Part shown: piece by piece, positions 18,815 to 28,352 of the stretch
How positions within the stretch are numbered: position 1 is the stretch's first letter
Layout of the letters: every line of letters starts with the position of its first letter
Assembly (NCBI GenBank): GCA_020636905.1
Contig: JACJWX010000011.1
Coordinates: forward strand, 41,955 to 105,954
Direction: 5' to 3'
Origin: Actinomycetota bacterium
GTDB lineage: Bacteria > Actinomycetota > Thermoleophilia > Miltoncostaeales > Miltoncostaeaceae
DNA length: 64,000 nucleotides
Notes under the pieces: generated by a model
Told to the model about the DNA's origin: nothing
What the model saw: only the letters and a program-made list of their open reading frames with translations
Databases searched by the model: none
Program-made: the position numbers and the translations under genes

Positions 18815-19977
18815 CGTCGGACCGCCCGGCGGATGATGCGGCCGTAGCTGCTGACACCCGGCTTTGGATCGCGGATGGACCACACTCCGTCCACCAGGGG
18901 CGGTCGCAGGCTGGTGGCCGCGCTCACCGGTGACCAGCGCCGCCGGGCGAGCTCACGGGCGGTGGCCGGGAGATGGCGGCCGCTGAGAATCCAGCGACGA
19001 CGGCCGGCGTGTCCGACCGGCCACTGGCGGGGTTCCCCGATCGCGTCCAGGTAACAGGCGAGGGGGAGGTTGACACCGCACCGCGTCGCGAGCGAGATCC
19101 AGAGCCACGACCGGGGATTGACCTCGATGAGGTAGTCGCGCCCGTCCCGGTGGTCGCGCTTGACCTCGACCTGGGAGATGCCATGGAACTCGAGGGCGTC
19201 GAGCAGCTCATGGCCTCGCGCGGCCAGCCCGGGGTCCCAGACGGCCTCCGCCGCCCGTGCGGTGCCGAAGTGTGGCGGCCACTGACGCAGCTTGCGGCCC
19301 GTGAACGAGGCGAGCGGCGCGCCCCGGGCGTCGCGGTAGCTCCCCAGCGTCCAGAGCGCGTCGTCCCCGCCGGGGATGACCTCCTGGATCTGCGGTCCGT
19401 ACTGCGCCGCCACCTCCCAGTGGCGGCGCAGGTCGGCGGGGGTGTCCGCCTGCAGGACCTGCACGCCGAAGCGGCGACGGAACTCGGGCGCGTAGCGCGG
19501 TTTGAGGATCACCGGGTAGCGGAGGTCGGCGGCGGTGGCCATGACCACCGGATCGTCGTCCGCGCGCGGATCGCAGGTCGCCGGGAGCGGAAACCCGATC
19601 CGCGCGGCCGCGGCGTGCTGACCACCCTTGTCCATGGTGATCCGCATCGTCTCCCAGGGACTCCAGGGGCGGCGGAACCAGCGGTCGACCTCGTCCTCGT
19701 GGGGGCCGATCGCGGCGATCGCCTCGTCGTGCGTGGCGAACAGGACCGGCCGGGTTCCCGATCGCCGGCCCAGCGTGATGAGCGACTCGACGAATCCGTC
19801 GGGGTCACCCAGGGGATCGGGCAGCGGCTCGAACCGCGCGTAGCGCGACTGCGCGCCCAGGCAATCGGTCCGGTGGTCGGTGGCGATCACGTCGACGCCC
19901 TCCTCCCCGAGGGCGCGGATGATGCCGAGGCTGTTCGGCCCGGACGCCTGGAGCACGACCGCACCCGGTCGGGTCAT
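18811..19977 (-). CDS. ATP-grasp ligase of a polysaccharide locus
   Basis: A 388-residue ATP-grasp protein. The N-terminal Rossmann-like part starts AVVLQASGPNSLGIIRALGE. The ATP-grasp core includes YPVILKPRYAPEFRRRFG with the ATP-binding lysine, and the metal-binding end QVEVKRDHRDGRDYLIEVNPR. Related capsule-locus proteins ligate an amino acid or similar group to a carboxylate; the substrate here is unknown. It is coupled to both neighbours by ATGA/GTGA overlaps, which places it in the same pathway as the deacetylase-GT4 fusion. Confidence 0.85.
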   Translation of the reverse strand: MTRPGAVVLQASGPNSLGIIRALGEEGVDVIATDHRTDCLGAQSRYARFEPLPDPLGDPDGFVESLITLGRRSGTRPVLFATHDEAIAAIGPHEDEVDRWFRRPWSPWETMRITMDKGGQHAAAARIGFPLPATCDPRADDDPVVMATAADLRYPVILKPRYAPEFRRRFGVQVLQADTPADLRRHWEVAAQYGPQIQEVIPGGDDALWTLGSYRDARGAPLASFTGRKLRQWPPHFGTARAAEAVWDPGLAARGHELLDALEFHGISQVEVKRDHRDGRDYLIEVNPRSWLWISLATRCGVNLPLACYLDAIGEPRQWPVGHAGRRRWILSGRHLPATARELARRRWSPVSAATSLRPPLVDGVWSIRDPKPGVSSYGRIIRRAVRR

Positions 19978-21185
19978 CGCAGGACCTCGCGGTAACACTC
20001 AGCCGTCTGACGGGCATTGGCGAGCCAGGTGAACTCGTCCTGGCCGACCTCGAGCGCGCGCGCGGCCAGCCGGTCGCGCAGCCCGGGTTCGTCGAGCATC
20101 CGCACGAGGGCGTCGGCCAGCGCGGCGGCGTCGCCCGCCGGAACCAGGAGACCGGTCTCCTCGTGCCGCACGATCTCGGGGGTGCCGTCGACCGCCGTCG
20201 CCACGACCGGACGGCCGCAGTTGAGGGCCTCGCAGCACACCGTGGGCAGGCCCTCGGAGTGGGACGGGAGCACGAAGAACTCGCCCGCCGCCATCCACCA
20301 GGCGACGTCGTCGTGGGCGATCTTGCCCACGAAGCGCAGGCGGTCGCCGATTCCGAGCGCGCGGGCACGCGCCTCGAGCGATTCGCGCAGCTCGCCGATC
20401 CCGGCGACCACCAGCAACGGCGCGCCCTCCGGGCGCATCGAGTGGACCCTGCCCATGGCCTCCACCAGCACGTCGACGCCCTTGCGGGGCACGAGTTTTC
20501 CGACGTAGGTGACGACGCGCGCCTCGACCGGGAGATCCAGGCGCCGCCGGGCCTCCGCCATGTCGTGCGGCTGGAAGACGGAGGTGTCGGCGCCGTTGGG
20601 CACGACGACGATGGGACGGCGAGGCGTTCCCCACCGCGCCGCCGAGTCGCGGATGGCACGGCTCACGGTGACGATCTGGTCGATCGACGCGACGGCGTCG
20701 CCCACCTGTCGGGCCAGCGCCGGACTCCTGGACGGGAGATCGATGACGTCGGCGCGATGAGCGGTCGCCACCACCGGGACGCCGAGTGACGCACCGACCT
20801 TCGCCGCCGCCCAGCCGTCGGGCACGAGCATCTGGGCATGGATGACGTCGAACGGCCAGCGGGAGTGCACGCGACGCAGGGGACCGGCGATGGCGAACCG
20901 CATCGCGTCGGCGTTGCGGGCGCCGAGTCGTGCCCCGGGCAGGGTGAGCTTGCGCGGATACAGCACCGGCACGCCGTCGATGACGTCGACGCCGGGCACC
21001 GCGTGGTACGCGCGCCAGCGGTCCATCAGGGGCGGGGCCCAGCCCTTGGGCGACACCACGCGGACGTCGTGCCCGAGGCTGCGAAGGGCGCGGACCTGCT
21101 CGTGCACGAAGATGCCCGCCGTCGGGTTGACCGGGCTCGGGTACATGTGGCTGAGCATCAGCACGCGGAGTCCGTCGCTCCTCAT
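19974..21185 (-). CDS. Glycosyltransferase, GT4 family
   Basis: A 403-residue retaining GT-B enzyme. N-terminal LRVLMLSHMYPSPVNPTAGI is typical of GT4. The donor site contains VTYVGKLVPRKGVDVLVEAM and the EX7E motif in SEGLPTVCCEALNCGRPVVA. ATG 21185 is supported by GGGAG 7 nt upstream; an in-frame upstream start lacks such a site. It follows the Wzy-like gene after 55 nt and overlaps the ATP-grasp gene. Confidence 0.92.
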   Translation of the reverse strand: MRSDGLRVLMLSHMYPSPVNPTAGIFVHEQVRALRSLGHDVRVVSPKGWAPPLMDRWRAYHAVPGVDVIDGVPVLYPRKLTLPGARLGARNADAMRFAIAGPLRRVHSRWPFDVIHAQMLVPDGWAAAKVGASLGVPVVATAHRADVIDLPSRSPALARQVGDAVASIDQIVTVSRAIRDSAARWGTPRRPIVVVPNGADTSVFQPHDMAEARRRLDLPVEARVVTYVGKLVPRKGVDVLVEAMGRVHSMRPEGAPLLVVAGIGELRESLEARARALGIGDRLRFVGKIAHDDVAWWMAAGEFFVLPSHSEGLPTVCCEALNCGRPVVATAVDGTPEIVRHEETGLLVPAGDAAALADALVRMLDEPGLRDRLAARALEVGQDEFTWLANARQTAECYREVLR

Positions 21186-21240
21186 CGCCCGCTCCCGTCG
21201 CATTCGGATGCCGCCGCGCGGGCGGGCGGGAGCCGGTGGC

Positions 21241-22722
21241 TCACGGCGAGCGGTGGTGCGTGTTCCACGGCGCCTCCTCCGATGGTCGTTCGGTCGTGTT
21301 CGCGGCCAGGCGGATGGTCAACATGCCGAGCCCGAACATGATCCACATGGGGGCGAAGTGGATCACGGTCGAAGGTCCCAGCGATCCGATGACAAAGCCC
21401 GCCAGCGAGGTGGCACCGGCGAGTGCGAGGTACCGCACCAGCGGATCGGGGCTCGTCCGCGAGATGCGGAGCTGCCTGGTGGCCAGGTGCAGGTAGAACA
21501 GGATGTAGATGCCGAGCCCCACCAGGCCCAGGTTGACGCCGACCTCGAGCCACCAGTTGTGCATGTTGGCGACGCCGGGGAACTCCAGCAGTGAGCGGAC
21601 CTTGACGTCCGCGTTGCCGGCGCCGACCCCGATGCCGCCGGAGTCGCGGATGAGGCCGAGTCCATCTCCGAGCAGGCTGTTGCGCACCGCTCCGGACCCC
21701 GTGCCCTGTTCGACCTGGGCCTGCAGCAGCGTGAAGTCGAACTTGGCCACCATCCGCTCCGGCAGGGGCACGACCCCGGATCCGCGCATCGCCGGGACGA
21801 CCAGGCCCACCGAGAGCGCGGCGACCACCACCGCCGTGACGGCACGGCCCCGCTGGCGCCGGTCGGTGCCGAAGTAGATCAGCAGGGTGATGAAGATGAT
21901 GCCGACGGCGAGGATGTTGGCCTTGCTGCCGGTGAACAGGAGTGCCACGAGCGCGAGGCCCGCGCCGACCAGGCCCAGGGCCCGCAGCCGGACGTCCCGG
22001 AACACGAGCGGGAGCGCGAGCAGGTACGGCAGGCTGATCGTCAGGTAGGTCGCGAAGTTGTTCTCGTTGCCGAACACGGACGTGGCACCGGTGGCCAGAT
22101 CCCGCCCGGCGAGACGCGAGGTCGGCAGCCTGACGCCGAGGGCGATCTCGAGGAACGAGATGGCGCCGATGACCGCGAAGGTGATGCCCATCAGCCGCAG
22201 GAACCCGACGGCCCGCCGCCGGTCGCCGAAGGCGATCGGGATCGCCACGGCGAGACTCCCCATCATCGAGAGGAAGAGGATCCACCGGCCCGCGGCCATG
22301 CGATCCTCGGCCCAGGTGGTGCTGAACACGGCCCACAGCGCCATCGACGCGAGCAGGCCCACGGGGATCGCGATCGGCCCGAACCCGCCGATGCGGGCGC
22401 CCATCAGGACGTACCCGACCGCGCCGATCAGCATCGCCACGATCAGCACCCGGAACGCGAAGACCGACGGGACCTGCGGCAGCGCCAGATTGGGGCCGGC
22501 CAGCGCCGCGACCGCGGTGACCGACGTCATGGCGACGCCCAGCCGCGGAATCGGGACACGGCTCAGCAGGGTCGCCGCCAGGATGAGCGCCACGACCACG
22601 ACACCCGCGAGGGGGTGGACGATGGTGGCGCCGCCGCCGAGTGTGGCGGCGATGAGGGCCCAGATGAGGGGTCGTCGAGGGATCTGTGGCGCAGACCCGG
22701 CGGTTCGCGCCTGAATCGTCAT
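21241..22722 (-). CDS. O-antigen ligase/polymerase-type membrane protein (Wzy_C)
   Basis: A 493-residue protein with about 11-12 membrane helices. The segment FGNENNFATYLTISLPYLL and the extracytoplasmic loop with the conserved H-x-W (NMHNWWLEVGVNLGLVGL) are hallmarks of the Wzy_C/O-antigen ligase superfamily, which polymerises undecaprenyl-linked repeats or transfers them to an acceptor. It shares one base with the GT4 gene upstream. It is one of two such proteins in this block, 1.1 kb apart. Confidence 0.88.
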   Translation of the reverse strand: MTIQARTAGSAPQIPRRPLIWALIAATLGGGATIVHPLAGVVVVALILAATLLSRVPIPRLGVAMTSVTAVAALAGPNLALPQVPSVFAFRVLIVAMLIGAVGYVLMGARIGGFGPIAIPVGLLASMALWAVFSTTWAEDRMAAGRWILFLSMMGSLAVAIPIAFGDRRRAVGFLRLMGITFAVIGAISFLEIALGVRLPTSRLAGRDLATGATSVFGNENNFATYLTISLPYLLALPLVFRDVRLRALGLVGAGLALVALLFTGSKANILAVGIIFITLLIYFGTDRRQRGRAVTAVVVAALSVGLVVPAMRGSGVVPLPERMVAKFDFTLLQAQVEQGTGSGAVRNSLLGDGLGLIRDSGGIGVGAGNADVKVRSLLEFPGVANMHNWWLEVGVNLGLVGLGIYILFYLHLATRQLRISRTSPDPLVRYLALAGATSLAGFVIGSLGPSTVIHFAPMWIMFGLGMLTIRLAANTTERPSEEAPWNTHHRSP

Positions 22723-23807
22723 CAGTGCCGGACCCTACCAGCGGCCCGTCGATCGACCGCCGCCTGCAGGGTTTCCTCGACACGCGCGGCCTGGTGCGCC
22801 AGCGCGTGGGTCACGGCCACCGCTCGCGCGGTGTCCACCGGCGGGGGATTCTCGAGCAGTTCGCCGAGTGCCGCCGCGTGCGCCGCGGTGTCGCCCGGCG
22901 CCACGATCCGCCCGGGGCCGCGGTCGGGGACGACCTCGGCGGCGCCGCCCACCGAGGTGGCGACGACCGGCCTACCGGACGCCAGCGCCTCGAGCGCGAC
23001 GACACCCAGGGGCTCGTTCCGGCTGACCATCGACAGCACGTCCCCGGCCGCCATCCAGTCGGCGACCGCCGCGTGCGGAACCGCTCCCGGCCGGTGGATC
23101 CGTTCCGCTGGGATTCCGAGCTCGGCCGCCAGCGGTGCGATCCGGTCGGCCAGCGGGCCGTCTCCCACGAACGCCAGATGCAGGTCGGGATGGTGGTCGA
23201 GCAGCCGGGCGGCGGCTCGGACGAGTTCCAGGGGCTGCTTGCGGTCGGTGATGCCGCCGACGGCCAGGAGCAGCGGAGGGCCGACGGGGAGTCCCAGCCG
23301 GGACCGGGCCTCGGCGCGGTCGGCGGGCACGAACCGCTCCACGTCGACCCCCATGTTGACGACCGCGATCCGGGCGGGCGTGAGACCGGCCGTCCGCATC
23401 CGGTCGACGAGGTCCCGGCTGACCGCGATCACCGTGTCCGCCCGGGCGATGCTCAGGCGGGTCGCGCGTCGGACGCCCGGGTTCGCGAGGTTGGCCACGT
23501 CCCCGCCGTGCGCGGTCACCACCCACGGGACCCGGGCGATGGCGGCGGCGATCGCGGCGATCGACCCGGTGGGGAACAGGTAGTGGGCGTAGACGACATC
23601 CGCGCCGCGAGCGGCCCGCACGGCGTCCAGCAGCAGCCGGGCGTACTTGGCGGGGGTGCGGACGCGGCCCGTCGCCCGGCTGGCGATCGCGGCGATCGCG
23701 ACCCGATGCCCCCGGTGTTCGAGCGCTTCGCACATGTCCGCGACGAAGGCGCCGTAGTCCGGCTCGCCGGCGCTCGGGTACATGTTGCTGATGCAGCAGA
23801 TCCGCAT
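22722..23807 (-). CDS. Glycosyltransferase, GT4 family
   Basis: A 361-residue GT4 enzyme. It starts MRICCISNMYPSAGEPDYGA, then has AHGGDVANLANPG and the donor-site sequence LLAVGGITDRKQPLELVRAA. The EX7E motif lies in NEPLGVVALEALASGRPVVA. ATG 23807 begins 4 nt after the stop of the second Wzy-like gene. It sits exactly between the two polymerase/ligase genes, suggesting that it acts on the same lipid-linked glycan. Confidence 0.92.
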   Translation of the reverse strand: MRICCISNMYPSAGEPDYGAFVADMCEALEHRGHRVAIAAIASRATGRVRTPAKYARLLLDAVRAARGADVVYAHYLFPTGSIAAIAAAIARVPWVVTAHGGDVANLANPGVRRATRLSIARADTVIAVSRDLVDRMRTAGLTPARIAVVNMGVDVERFVPADRAEARSRLGLPVGPPLLLAVGGITDRKQPLELVRAAARLLDHHPDLHLAFVGDGPLADRIAPLAAELGIPAERIHRPGAVPHAAVADWMAAGDVLSMVSRNEPLGVVALEALASGRPVVATSVGGAAEVVPDRGPGRIVAPGDTAAHAAALGELLENPPPVDTARAVAVTHALAHQAARVEETLQAAVDRRAAGRVRH

Positions 23808-23811
23808 GGGG

Positions 23812-25329
23812 TTACACGTCGGCCGCCGGTTCGGCTCGTCGGGCCCCGGCCACGAGGAGCGCGCCCGCGGCGACGACCCAGACGTACGGGTCCTCGAAGA
23901 AGCCGGCATAGAACAGGGCGTGCATCAGGATCCCGGTGGCGAGCGCCAGCATGGTCCAGGCGACATACGAGGTGTCGGTCGCGAGACGCCGGGCGGCCGC
24001 CGACACCGCCCGCCAGAGTGAGATGGCGAGCCAGACGAACAGCCCGAAGCCGACGGCGCCGAGTTCGCTCAGGATGGTCACCGGGGTGTTGTGGCTGATG
24101 ACCACCCGCACACGCCGTTGTTCGGCCGGGGTCAGGGTCTCCTGATACCGCTTCTCGAATCCCCCGAGGCCGGCGCCGTGCACCGGTGCCTGCTCCCAGA
24201 TGTGCACGCCTCCGCGGATCAGATCGAACCGTCCCTCGCTGACACGGTTCAGCCGGTCCACGTCGGTCGCCGCACGGCGCACGTTGCCCGAGACGAACAC
24301 CGCCCCGATCCCCAGGATCAGCAGTGTCGCGCCACCGACGGCGAGCGTGCGGCGCCCGCCGAATCCACGCCAGGCCATGATGCCCAGGGCGGTCATCAGC
24401 ATCAGGCAGCTCGATCGCGAGAACGTCACGGCGAGCCCGCCCAGGAGCGGGAGGTTCAACGCCACGGCGGCGACGATGGTGCGGCGCGTCGGGCGGAGCC
24501 AGGCCCAGGCGACCAGCACGACGATGGCCACGACCAGGAAGCGGCCCAGGATGTTGGGGTCGTAGAAGACGCTGTTGGCGCGGAAGAACTGCCCGTTGAT
24601 GTTGGCTTTCTCGAGGCGGTCGTTCAGGAAGAGATCCCGCGCCTGGTACTGCCACATCGCGATGCCCGCCACCGGAAGGGACAACGCCACCGTCGTGGTC
24701 GCCAGGGCCGGAACGGCCCGCGGCGTCCAGAGCGCGAGCACCGCGACGTACAGGAGCGCGAACGGAACGTAGAAGAAGACCAGCTTCACGGCTGCCTCCT
24801 CGCCGTCCACGCTCCACACGGCGCTCAGCACGGCGAAGCCCAGGAACGCGGCGAGGGGGAGGTCGAAGACCGTGCCGCTGCGGCGGACGCGTTCGTCACC
24901 GGTCCACCAGCCCAGCGCCACCGCGGCCACGCCCGCGGCGATGACCAGATACAGCGGCAGGAGCAGGTTCCGGTCCTCGCCGCCCAGCGGTACGGGGATG
25001 CGGAGCGGCATCGTGACCCCGAGCAGGACGAACCACCAGACGGGCTTGCGGAGGACCGCCCGCCCGGCCAACCAGAGACCGCCGACCACGGCCACGGCGC
25101 CCACGAGGGCGGCTCCGGCTCCGACGGGGCTCATGAGGTGGTCGCGGATGGTGTCGCCCGAGGGGAGCAGGGTCACGGTCAGGACGGCCCAGGCGGCGAT
25201 TGCCACCACGAGCGCCGCTCCCCGGACGATTGTCCGGGGAACCCGCGGCGGAGGCGCGAGCAGCCCGACGAGGCCGAGCGCGACCGCGATGGCGCTGACG
25301 TCACGGGTGACCTCGAGCCCGCTCATCAT
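23812..25329 (-). CDS. Second O-antigen ligase/polymerase-type membrane protein
   Basis: A 505-residue polytopic protein (about 12 helices) of the Wzy_C superfamily. Marks are FYDPNILGRFLVVAIVV in a central helix, FSRSSCLMLMTALG, and the large outside loop ending VISHNTPVTILSELGAVGFG, where the catalytic His lies. Little sequence is shared with the first such protein beyond the family motifs, so a recent duplication is unlikely. Either of two tandem ATG codons (25329 or 25326) overlaps the stop of the preceding gene. Confidence 0.87.
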   Translation of the reverse strand: MMSGLEVTRDVSAIAVALGLVGLLAPPPRVPRTIVRGAALVVAIAAWAVLTVTLLPSGDTIRDHLMSPVGAGAALVGAVAVVGGLWLAGRAVLRKPVWWFVLLGVTMPLRIPVPLGGEDRNLLLPLYLVIAAGVAAVALGWWTGDERVRRSGTVFDLPLAAFLGFAVLSAVWSVDGEEAAVKLVFFYVPFALLYVAVLALWTPRAVPALATTTVALSLPVAGIAMWQYQARDLFLNDRLEKANINGQFFRANSVFYDPNILGRFLVVAIVVLVAWAWLRPTRRTIVAAVALNLPLLGGLAVTFSRSSCLMLMTALGIMAWRGFGGRRTLAVGGATLLILGIGAVFVSGNVRRAATDVDRLNRVSEGRFDLIRGGVHIWEQAPVHGAGLGGFEKRYQETLTPAEQRRVRVVISHNTPVTILSELGAVGFGLFVWLAISLWRAVSAAARRLATDTSYVAWTMLALATGILMHALFYAGFFEDPYVWVVAAGALLVAGARRAEPAADV

Positions 25330-26354
25330 CCCCCGAGTCCGATCAGGGCCCGGCCGTCAGCGGTGGTCGCGCTGAGCCACAGGGTCCGGGGAGCGATCGA
25401 CGGGGGCACGCGGATCTGCGCGTCCGCGGCGGTGGTCCGGATCGGTCGCGCCACCCGTGCGCCGAGGACACGGGTCGCGGTTCCGGGTGTGCCGACTCGG
25501 CGATAGAGCTGAAGGTGCACCGGGGTCCGTGGCGGGACTGGCGTGCCGTCGACGTTCCGAAGCTGCACACGGACGACGTCGAGTGGACGCGGTCGCGCCG
25601 GAACCGCGTTCCCGCGCAGGTTGCCGATCCAGCAGGTCCGGTGTTCCGTGACGCGGTTCCGAGCGGCGTCCTCCAGGCGGATCTCGATACCCATGAGGCC
25701 GGGCTTCGCCGGCGTGGCGGGGCCGCCCCACCGGAACACCACCGGCACGCCGTCGCGCATCGGTCGGTTCAGGATGGGGGGTTCGACCGTGGCGCCGCCG
25801 TCGACCCGGGCGGTCCGCCAGACACGGATGCGGGACGCGCCGTCGCCGGCCGCGACCACGCGGCACTGGGCGGGCGCCTCGAGCGCCGCCCCGCCGGCCG
25901 AGAGGGCACTCAGGGTGGTGATCCGGGGCGGCGTGGTGTCGACCACGATGCGGCGGCTCGCCCGGTAGTTCTTCTTGCCGGCCTGGTGGTGCAGACGGAG
26001 CCCGTAGACGCCGTCCGCAACCGGGGTGCCGTCGGCCGTGCGTCCGTTCCAGGAGGCGCGATGCCAGCCGCGTCCCACCTGCTCATCGTCGAATAGGGTG
26101 TCGATGACCTCACCGTCGGCGGTCACGTCCAGGCGCAGTACCCCGGCCTCGCGGATACGAATGGACACCCGGGCGACCTCGCGGCGTCCGTCGTCGTTCG
26201 GGCTGAACAACCGGGTCGACTGGAAGCGGGTGACGATTCGCGGAGGTGTGGGGAACGCGAACGGGAGCAGGAAGATGCCGATGGCGATCACGAACAGGCC
26301 CAGCATCCCCCAGCCGACCACCGCTCGGCCTCGACCCCCGGAGAGCGGCGCCAC
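25326..26354 (-). CDS. Membrane-anchored protein with FlgD-like Ig domain
   Basis: A 342-residue protein. One N-terminal helix (GWGMLGLFVIAIGIFLLPFA) anchors it outside the membrane. Next comes TRLFSPNDDGRREVARVSI, the F-S-P-N-D-D-G motif of FlgD/CHU_C-type Ig-like domains, and the fold continues with DGTPVADGVYGLRL. The C-terminal half has repeated beta segments of unknown type. It probably binds or organises cell-surface polymer. Start GTG 26354 is 88 nt after the methyltransferase gene. Function otherwise unknown. Confidence 0.7.
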   Translation of the reverse strand: MAPLSGGRGRAVVGWGMLGLFVIAIGIFLLPFAFPTPPRIVTRFQSTRLFSPNDDGRREVARVSIRIREAGVLRLDVTADGEVIDTLFDDEQVGRGWHRASWNGRTADGTPVADGVYGLRLHHQAGKKNYRASRRIVVDTTPPRITTLSALSAGGAALEAPAQCRVVAAGDGASRIRVWRTARVDGGATVEPPILNRPMRDGVPVVFRWGGPATPAKPGLMGIEIRLEDAARNRVTEHRTCWIGNLRGNAVPARPRPLDVVRVQLRNVDGTPVPPRTPVHLQLYRRVGTPGTATRVLGARVARPIRTTAADAQIRVPPSIAPRTLWLSATTADGRALIGLGG

Positions 26355-26442
26355 TAATGCCCTTGGCCGCCCGGGCCCACGCCTCCGGGGGTGTGGGCGT
26401 TGCGGTCGGCGCGTCGCGCCCGGTGGGTTCCCGGACGGAGCA

Positions 26443-27213
26443 CTAGACCGGGCGGAATCCGAGGCAGATGTAGAAGCCGAATCGGCCCACCCCGGTGGTG
26501 GACAGCGCGATCTCGGCCGAACGCGGCGCCGTGAAGCGGTAGATCCGGCCCAGCTGGGAACCGATACGGCCGCCCGGCCGGAAGAAGATGCCGCGGCGAC
26601 TCACGCAAGCGAGGTCCGCGGCGGCGCCGTGCGCCTCCAGGTCAGTCCAGGTCTGCCAGTTGTCGATGGGCGCCAGGTTGAGCGGGACGCGGAGCCAGGG
26701 CGCGTGCTCGGAGACCCATCGGCGGGCGCCCGGCAGCGAACGGCGGTTGGGCGTCGAGATGACGAGCAGACCGCCCGGAGCGAGACGCTCGCGCAGGGCC
26801 CGCAGGCAGGCGCGGGGATCCTCGAGGTGTTCGAGCACATCGGTGAGCGTGATGAGTTCGAACGTGCCCTCGGGCGGTTCGTAGGCGCTGCCGACCGTGG
26901 CGCGGAGCCGGTCCTGCACGCCGAGCTCCTCGAGCCGCTGCTGGGCGATGGCGACCGACTCCGGCGAGAGATCCACACCCACGCCGGTGTAGCCGCGGTT
27001 CGCGAGCTGCTCGAGCAGGAATCCGGTGCCGCATCCCACGTCCAGCACGCGCGGAGGGCCGCCGTCGGGATCCGTGTGCGGTGCGCGCGCGTCGATGGTG
27101 CCGAGCACCAGCGACATGCGGCTCTGCAGATGCCAGTTGCGCTCCTCGACCGCGTAGAGGCGCGGGGCGAGACGATCGTAGTAGGCCTGAACGTGGCCGA
27201 GTCGTTCACTCAT
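26443..27213 (-). CDS. SAM-dependent class I methyltransferase (UbiG/Methyltransf_11 type)
   Basis: A 256-residue protein. SAM motif I is VLDVGCGTGFLLEQL, motif II GVGVDLSPESVAIA, and LITLTDVLEHLEDP with GGLLVISTPNRRSLPG completes a class I fold. Such enzymes in polysaccharide loci methylate sugars or cap the growing chain; the target here is not known. ATG 27213 shares one base with the stop of the glycoside hydrolase gene (TGATG). Confidence 0.88.
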   Translation of the reverse strand: MSERLGHVQAYYDRLAPRLYAVEERNWHLQSRMSLVLGTIDARAPHTDPDGGPPRVLDVGCGTGFLLEQLANRGYTGVGVDLSPESVAIAQQRLEELGVQDRLRATVGSAYEPPEGTFELITLTDVLEHLEDPRACLRALRERLAPGGLLVISTPNRRSLPGARRWVSEHAPWLRVPLNLAPIDNWQTWTDLEAHGAAADLACVSRRGIFFRPGGRIGSQLGRIYRFTAPRSAEIALSTTGVGRFGFYICLGFRPV

Positions 27214-28352
27214 CAGCTGGTCGTCCGGGTCGCGGTGGCCGGTGCAATCCCCTGGAAGGTGTCCCAGGCGGGCTTGCGGGTGAGGTCGGCGTGCAGAAGT
27301 CCTCCTGTCCAGCGCGGATTGTCCTGAAGGTTGAACCATACGGTGGCGACCACGCGCGGTGTGCGGTCCGCGAGCCGGAAGGTCTCGCCGAGCCACCGCG
27401 CCTGTTGGGCTTCGGTCACGAAATACCGGTGGTAGCGATTGTACGACGTGTGGTACCCGGTCTCCGTGACGTAGACCGGCATGCCGGGCCTGAGCCGGTC
27501 GAGCATCGGGGCGAGCCGCGGGAGCGTCGGCCACCCGGGGAAGAAGACGGCGCGCGCGGGCGGGCCGATCGGGTACAGGTGCTGGCTCCAGGCGTCGATC
27601 CGCACCCCGTTGCGGCGCAACTGGGCGATGATCGATCCGGCGCTGACGCTCTCGCTGCCCGTGCGGCACACCTTCCCACGGTCGTCCAGGTTCCCGGACG
27701 GCCCGGCCACCCCGCCGATGACGATGGCGTCCTGGTTGGCCGCCCGGATCTCGCGCACGCTGGCGTCGGCGAGGGCCGCGTAGCGGGTGGCCGCCACCGG
27801 GACGTAGCGACGCCCCGGGCCCGACCGGCACTGGGGGCGCCAGAACAGCGGGATGTTGGGTTCGTTCCAGAGCTCGATCTCGCGGACCTCGGGCAGCAAC
27901 ACGCCCCCCGCCGTCCGCCAGGTTCCCGAGTAGCGTCGTGCCAGGGCGCCCGCGAACATTCCCGCATGCACCGGTGGCGGCGCCGCCGATGTTCCGCCGC
28001 GCGTGCTCGCCCAGGGGGGTGTCCCGTAGAAGTCGAGGATCGGGCGGATGCCACGCGCCGCGAGGCCGAGCATGATCTGGTCGTACACCGACCAGTCGTA
28101 GGCGGGGTCGTCCGGGTTCCGGGGATCGGTCGGACGGGTCGGCGCGACGCGCCGCCACAGCACGTCGACCCGCGTCAGCGGCGTCCCCGTACCGGCCAGC
28201 AGGCCCAGGCGTTCCTGGAGTTCGGCGCCGGACAGGTTCGGCAGCCGGTCGTCCTGAATGCCCGCCACGGCCCCTGCGCCGCTCGCGGGTGCGAGGGCGA
28301 GTAGCGCACAGACGGCGCCGGTGCGCCAGCGGCCGGTGACGCGTCGGGTCAT
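27213..28352 (-). CDS. Secreted clan GH-A glycoside hydrolase (GH39/GH5-like)
   Basis: A 379-residue protein with a signal peptide (residues 1 to about 28, ending ASGAGA). The TIM-barrel carries the acid/base Glu164 in EIELWNEPNIP and a nucleophile candidate Glu297 in PVYVTETGYHT, plus WFNLQDN near the end, which is the clan A pattern. It may trim the polysaccharide made by this locus or remodel the wall. ATG 28352 overlaps the stop of the next gene upstream by 4 nt. Exact family and substrate are open. Confidence 0.82.
   Translation of the reverse strand: MTRRVTGRWRTGAVCALLALAPASGAGAVAGIQDDRLPNLSGAELQERLGLLAGTGTPLTRVDVLWRRVAPTRPTDPRNPDDPAYDWSVYDQIMLGLAARGIRPILDFYGTPPWASTRGGTSAAPPPVHAGMFAGALARRYSGTWRTAGGVLLPEVREIELWNEPNIPLFWRPQCRSGPGRRYVPVAATRYAALADASVREIRAANQDAIVIGGVAGPSGNLDDRGKVCRTGSESVSAGSIIAQLRRNGVRIDAWSQHLYPIGPPARAVFFPGWPTLPRLAPMLDRLRPGMPVYVTETGYHTSYNRYHRYFVTEAQQARWLGETFRLADRTPRVVATVWFNLQDNPRWTGGLLHADLTRKPAWDTFQGIAPATATRTTS

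Noticed and set aside
24091..25506. 471-codon plus-strand frame opposite the second Wzy-like gene
   Set aside because: Very hydrophilic His/Arg/Gln-rich composition mirrors a membrane protein on the other strand; no family motif.
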